A DNA stretch of 64,000 nucleotides, taken from positions 62,001 through 126,000 of the forward strand of contig NZ_FWPT01000003.1 in assembly GCF_900174585.1 (NCBI RefSeq). The letters run 5' to 3'. The notes beneath the pieces are model-generated. The model saw nothing but the letters and a program-made list of their open reading frames with translations. It was not told the DNA's origin and did not search any database. A program made the translations under genes and the position numbers. Every line of letters starts with the position of its first letter. Positions within the stretch are counted from its first letter, which is position 1. The stretch comes from Parendozoicomonas haliclonae (lineage in GTDB: Bacteria > Pseudomonadota > Gammaproteobacteria > Pseudomonadales > Endozoicomonadaceae). Positions 59,984 through 64,000 of the stretch are shown here, piece after piece.

Positions 59984-62900
59984 TTACAGGGCAGCCATGG
60001 CTGCGGCCTGTTCAATATCTACCGATACCGGACGGGAAACGCCCGGTTCATGCATGGTCACACCGATCAATTGATTCGCAGCTTCCATGGCAATCTTGTT
60101 GTGGGAGATATAAATAAACTGCACCTTGGCAGACATCTCTTCCACCATCCGCGCGTACCGGCCTACGTTGGCATCATCCAGTGGTGCGTCAACCTCATCC
60201 AGCATACAGAAAGGTGACGGATTCAACTGGAAGATCGCAAACACCAGTGCAATCGCCGTCAACGCCTTTTCACCACCAGACAACAGATGAATAGTACTGT
60301 TCTTCTTGCCCGGAGGCTGGGCCATGATGGTCACACCGGTATCCAGCAGATCATCACCGGTCAGCTGCAGATAAGCCTGACCACCGCCAAACACTTTCGG
60401 GAACAGCTCACGCAGGCCACTATCGACCCGATCAAAGGTCGCCTTAAAGCGACTGCGGGTCTCTTTATCAATACGACGGATCGCGTTTTCCAGAGTAGAC
60501 AACGCTTCCCGCAGATCTTCATCCTGCGCATCGAGATAGCGCTTACGCTCGGACTGCTGATCGTACTCTTCAATCGCCGCCAGGTTGATCGCACCCAGAC
60601 GCTGAATCTTGGCTTCCAGTCGTTGCAGCTCTTCTTCCCACACTGACTCGGTCGCATCTTCCGGCAGGTTATTGCAGACGGTTTCCAGATCGTAACCATC
60701 ATCCTGCAACTGTTCCTGCAGGGTGGTTTTACGCACCTGCAGAGTCTGCCAATCCATCCGCAGCTTTTCCAGACGTTCACGAATAGCCTGAGCTTCCTGT
60801 TCGGCACCGGAACGGTTGCGCTCAAAATCACGCAGCGCATGTTCAACGCTTTCCAGCTGCCGACGGGCTTCACTCATCTCTTCTTCGATTTCCAGACGGC
60901 GGTCGAGCAACTCTTCCAGCTCCATCTGCAGATCATCGGTCGGCTCATCGCTGTCCGCCAACGCCAGACGCAATTGCTCCAGTCGCTCCTGACTGCGCTC
61001 ACCCTGCCCTTGCAGACGGGCAATGCCCTGCACCAGGGACTCACGACGGCTGTCCAGCGTTTGCTTACGCAAGGCCAGCTGGTGCGCCATATCTTTACTG
61101 TGACGGGCCATCTGACGGATACGTTCCAGCTCGGCACGTACCTCATCCCGCTCCATCAATAATTCTTCGCGGCGACCTTCATCTTCTTCCATCCGGTCGA
61201 GGGCTTCCTGCAGACGCAGGCGGGACTCGGACAGGTTTTCCTGTTCCATACGCCCCTGCTCTTCCGCTTCCTGAACCTCTTCCAGCAAACGGTTACGACG
61301 AAGACCTTCCTGTTCCTGCTTAACCTGTCGGGCACCGAGATCGGCACGTAGTTCGCTCTGACGCGCGACAACAGAAGTCAGTTGTCGCTGACTTTCATCA
61401 CGATCCTGTTCCAGCTGTTCGACCTGATCACGGGCATCCTGCAGGGAATCGGAGCACTGCTGTTCCTTCTCAACCAGAACGGCAATATTCTCAGTCAGGG
61501 TTTCCAGCTCCTGCTGGCGAGCCAGCACCCCGGCCCCCGCATCTTTCTCTTTAGCGACGCGCAACCAGTCACGCCCCAGCCAGATACCATCACGGGTAAT
61601 AATGGATTCACCGGGCGCAAGATTGCCACGCAGACCAAGCGCCTGATCCAGTGAATCGGCAGCATAAATGCCAACCAACAGATCACCGGTTCCCTGAGCA
61701 TAATCTCCCAGCCATGGCAGCTGGCCGGGTTGTTGGCTAACAGTGCCCAGGTTATTGGACAAGAAGGAAAGACTGGCCTTTTCCAGATCACCAAGACCGC
61801 TGGCAATATCATCCAGACCATCAACACAGACAGCCTGCAGGGTATCACCCAGTACGGTTTCAACCGCGGTTTCCCAACCGCCAGAAACCTGCAACTGTTC
61901 AGCCAGACGCGGGTTATTGGCCAGACCTTTTTGCTGCAACCAGTGCAGACCGCCTTCGCCCTGGTCCAGCGCGGCCTGTTGCAGCGCTTCCAGGGAGGCA
62001 TGACGACCACGGGATTCATTCAACAGACGACTGCAGGCCGAACGTTCCTGATCAAGGGTGGTAATGCTCTGACGATTTTCACGAATACTGTCGAGAATCG
62101 TTTCATGCTGCATCTGCAGCTCTTCGGCCTGGAATTCCAGCTCCGCCAGCTCTTCATGCAGCGGCTCCAGCTCTTCATCCTGACCGGCAGCCTGTAGCTC
62201 AGCCAGTTCTTCTTTCTGACGCTGCAGACGTTCACTCATCCGATCCAGCGCCAATTCAAGATGCTGGATACGGGACTGTTCGACTTCTGCTACACGACGA
62301 GGTTCGCTGGACTGCTGGGTAAAGCTGTCCCAGTTCTGCTGCCAGCGATGCATGTTCTCTTCGGCAGCCGCCAGGGCATCGGCCTGATCATCTTCACCGG
62401 CCTGCGCCAGTTCCAGCTCTGGTTCAATACCCAGAAGCTCTTCTTCCAGATCAGCCAGCTGCTGCTGATCGGACTCCAGATGCTGACGGGTTTCCTGCCA
62501 GGACTGCTCGGCTTCTGCCAGATCACGGGTCAACTGTCCGGCACGTTCCCGGCGATGGGTAATCGTCTGTTCCAGACGGGTAATTTCATTACCGGTGGAA
62601 TAGAAACGCCCCTGAACCGCCTGAAAGGCATCGCCCAGATCAATCTGCTGTTGGCGCAGCTTTTCAATATCGGTATCACTGGAACGCTGGCGGGCAATCG
62701 CTGCTTCCAGCTGAATCTCGAATTCACGAATCGCAGAAGCCTGGGATTCCGCCCCCTGGTTTACTGTCTGCCAGCGCAAAGCATGGAGCTGCGCCTTCTT
62801 CAGGCGCTCATCCTGCTTGTACTCTTTGTAGCGAGCAGCCGCTTCTGCCTGACGCTTCAGATGAGAGAGCTGGCGTTCCAGTTCATCTCGCAGGTCAGTC

Positions 62901-63481
62901 AGACGTTCCAGGTTTTCATTAGTACGGCGGATACGGTTTTCAGTTTCCCGACGACGTTCCTTATAACGGGAGATACCCGCGGCCTCTTCAATAAAGACCC
63001 GCAGCTCTTCCGGTTTGGATTCAATCAGGTTGGAAACCGTACCCTGGGAAATAATCGAATAGCTTCGCGGCCCCAAACCACTGCCAAGAAAGATATCCAT
63101 AATATCTTTCCGGCGACATTTGCTGCCGTTCAGGAAATAGGTGTTCTGGGAATCACTGGTCAGGCGGCGCTTGATAGAAATTTCATTAAACGCAGCATAT
63201 TCGCCGGTCACCCGCCCTTCGGTATTATCAAAGATCAGCTCAACCTGGGCGTGACTGGCCGGCTTACGGGAGTTGGAACCTTTGAAGATAACGTCGGTAA
63301 TGGATTCGCCACGGAGATTTTTGGCAGAAGATTCCCCCATAACCCAGCGTACGGCATCGATAATATTAGATTTACCGCAACCATTAGGCCCGACAACACC
63401 ACACATGTTGCTGGGGAAATAGACGGTGGTCGGGTCCACAAATGATTTGAACCCGGCCAGCTTGATACATTTAAGACGCAT
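59984..63481 (-). CDS. smc: Chromosome partition protein Smc
   Basis: 1165 aa. Walker A GPNGCGKSN (31-39) follows MRLKCIKLAGFKSFVDPT. Long coiled coils flank the hinge (around residues 510-640, including the GWETAVETVLGDTLQAV region). The C-terminal head has the signature HLLSGGEKALTAIALVFAI and Walker B FCMLDEVDAPLDDANV. It is the ATPase that loops and compacts chromosomal DNA together with ScpA and ScpB, which are not in this window. The antisense ORFs across it are codon-bias shadows. Confidence 0.96.
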   Translation of the reverse strand: MRLKCIKLAGFKSFVDPTTVYFPSNMCGVVGPNGCGKSNIIDAVRWVMGESSAKNLRGESITDVIFKGSNSRKPASHAQVELIFDNTEGRVTGEYAAFNEISIKRRLTSDSQNTYFLNGSKCRRKDIMDIFLGSGLGPRSYSIISQGTVSNLIESKPEELRVFIEEAAGISRYKERRRETENRIRRTNENLERLTDLRDELERQLSHLKRQAEAAARYKEYKQDERLKKAQLHALRWQTVNQGAESQASAIREFEIQLEAAIARQRSSDTDIEKLRQQQIDLGDAFQAVQGRFYSTGNEITRLEQTITHRRERAGQLTRDLAEAEQSWQETRQHLESDQQQLADLEEELLGIEPELELAQAGEDDQADALAAAEENMHRWQQNWDSFTQQSSEPRRVAEVEQSRIQHLELALDRMSERLQRQKEELAELQAAGQDEELEPLHEELAELEFQAEELQMQHETILDSIRENRQSITTLDQERSACSRLLNESRGRHASLEALQQAALDQGEGGLHWLQQKGLANNPRLAEQLQVSGGWETAVETVLGDTLQAVCVDGLDDIASGLGDLEKASLSFLSNNLGTVSQQPGQLPWLGDYAQGTGDLLVGIYAADSLDQALGLRGNLAPGESIITRDGIWLGRDWLRVAKEKDAGAGVLARQQELETLTENIAVLVEKEQQCSDSLQDARDQVEQLEQDRDESQRQLTSVVARQSELRADLGARQVKQEQEGLRRNRLLEEVQEAEEQGRMEQENLSESRLRLQEALDRMEEDEGRREELLMERDEVRAELERIRQMARHSKDMAHQLALRKQTLDSRRESLVQGIARLQGQGERSQERLEQLRLALADSDEPTDDLQMELEELLDRRLEIEEEMSEARRQLESVEHALRDFERNRSGAEQEAQAIRERLEKLRMDWQTLQVRKTTLQEQLQDDGYDLETVCNNLPEDATESVWEEELQRLEAKIQRLGAINLAAIEEYDQQSERKRYLDAQDEDLREALSTLENAIRRIDKETRSRFKATFDRVDSGLRELFPKVFGGGQAYLQLTGDDLLDTGVTIMAQPPGKKNSTIHLLSGGEKALTAIALVFAIFQLNPSPFCMLDEVDAPLDDANVGRYARMVEEMSAKVQFIYISHNKIAMEAANQLIGVTMHEPGVSRPVSVDIEQAAAMAAL

Positions 63482-63621
63482 CGAGTCCTTATTAATCCTG
63501 TTCCGTGACAGTCGTTAACGTTATGCCGTCTGGCTGTCAGCACCGAATCCCTGGTGCCTCGATCGTTGCCTGCCTGGCCTCCCGCCATTGGGTCAGCACA
63601 CCGAAAGAGCTCCCAAATGAC

Positions 63622-63670
63622 GTAGGTGCAGCCATTACATAGAGATTCTCTATTGTAAAGCCACACCTAC
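63622..63670. repeat. 49-bp imperfect palindrome between ccmI-like gene and smc
   Basis: The arms GTAGGTG...CACCTAC close a near-complete palindrome centred on AGAGATTCTCT, with only a few mismatches. It lies in the 262-bp gap downstream of the ccmI-like gene. It could act as a terminator hairpin without a T-run, a dispersed repeat or an operator. Confidence 0.5.
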
Positions 63671-63743
63671 CATTAAAACAGGGGTGACTTCCGAAATGCA
63701 ACTCCCGGAAGTCATGGTCGATTGTCTGCGCCTCTGGCCGGGG

Positions 63744-64000
63744 TTAGGCATCATCCGCAGAAATCACCAGCGGACGACTCTTGTCACTGCCTACTTCCAC
63801 ATTTTTGATGCGGGTTTCAAAGTCCGGATTCATCACATCACCGGTCAGAGAGAGGCGGGCGACTACATCGACCTGCTCATGGCTGGTCAGAGTCGTGCCT
63901 TCCATCATGACCTGACTGTCATCCAGCACAACATCCCGGGGCAGATCAGCGACAGACAGAGGAACAATCGCGATAGGCATCGGGGCATCCGCTGAACGCG
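63744..64000 (-). CDS. ccmI: C-terminal part of a CcmI (CycH)-like cytochrome c biogenesis protein
   Basis: About 85 residues are visible; the frame continues past the right edge without a start. The sequence APMPIAIVPLSVADLPRDVVLDDSQVMMEGTTLTSHEQVDVVARLSLTGDV corresponds to the C-terminal periplasmic domain of CcmI (P-M-P-x-A...LP..V.LDDS.AM.PG..LS...V.V.AR.S.SG), which presents apocytochrome c to the haem ligation complex. The TPR and membrane domains lie outside the window. Confidence 0.78.
   Translation of the reverse strand, partial: RSADAPMPIAIVPLSVADLPRDVVLDDSQVMMEGTTLTSHEQVDVVARLSLTGDVMNPDFETRIKNVEVGSDKSRPLVISADDA

Overview
The window looks like chromosomal DNA of a marine gammaproteobacterium of the Oceanospirillales type. 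The orders smc-zipA-ligA, thrS-infC-rpmI-rplT, pheS-pheT-ihfA-merR-tRNA-Pro and ureD-ABC-EF are gammaproteobacterial. Several large proteins of unknown function have eukaryote-like features: a macro-like domain, a CDKN3-like phosphatase, and an acidic/basic coiled-coil protein. That suggests an animal-associated lineage such as Endozoicomonadaceae. This taxonomic call is an inference from gene content, not from any search.

Layout. 1-4071 (minus): urease operon ureD-A-B-C-E-F, with ureF cut by the window edge. 4363-9987 (plus): divergent high-affinity urea ABC transporter urtABCDE. GG-N10-GC (sigma-54 type) promoter matches precede urtA and ureA, and a weaker one precedes ureD, so uptake and hydrolysis of urea look like one nitrogen-starvation unit. 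10116-12944: a TAXI-type TRAP transporter. 12995-14164: a DsbA-like double-domain protein.

14494-21109: an A+T-richer island. It carries a C5-cytosine methyltransferase, a divergent Vsr-type endonuclease, and a tightly coupled minus-strand operon of a 78-aa helical protein, a GHKL (Bergerat-fold) ATPase, a 283-aa unknown and a 249-aa DUF6339-like protein. Two palindromes lie in front of the operon. This is the best candidate here for a poorly described defence or DNA-modification system.

21446-26686: Yip1-family membrane protein, a Toprim-like protein, DUF3081, a macro-like protein and small exported proteins. 26763-45505: the translation cluster (tRNA-Pro, merR, ihfA, pheT, pheS, rplT, rpmI, infC, thrS), split in two places by non-translation genes. 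A 503-aa unknown sits between ihfA and pheT. About 9 kb sits between pheS and rplT: an antiporter, an ART-like protein, a CDKN3-like phosphatase, a membrane protein, SmrA, a Na/Pi symporter and small unknowns. infC appears to start with AUC.

45919-55630: an exported 513-aa unknown, mnmH, patB, a large acidic/basic coiled-coil protein, trmO, a DUF2846-like lipoprotein, a 265-bp MITE-like element and yheU. 55700-63481: SLT-like lipoprotein, ligA, zipA and smc. The window ends in the 3' part of a ccmI-like gene.

No rRNA, CRISPR array, integrase or complete insertion sequence was seen. All functional calls come from reading motifs and gene order by eye. Start codons were moved from the longest ORF wherever a ribosome-binding site, a neighbouring gene or family length argued for it.
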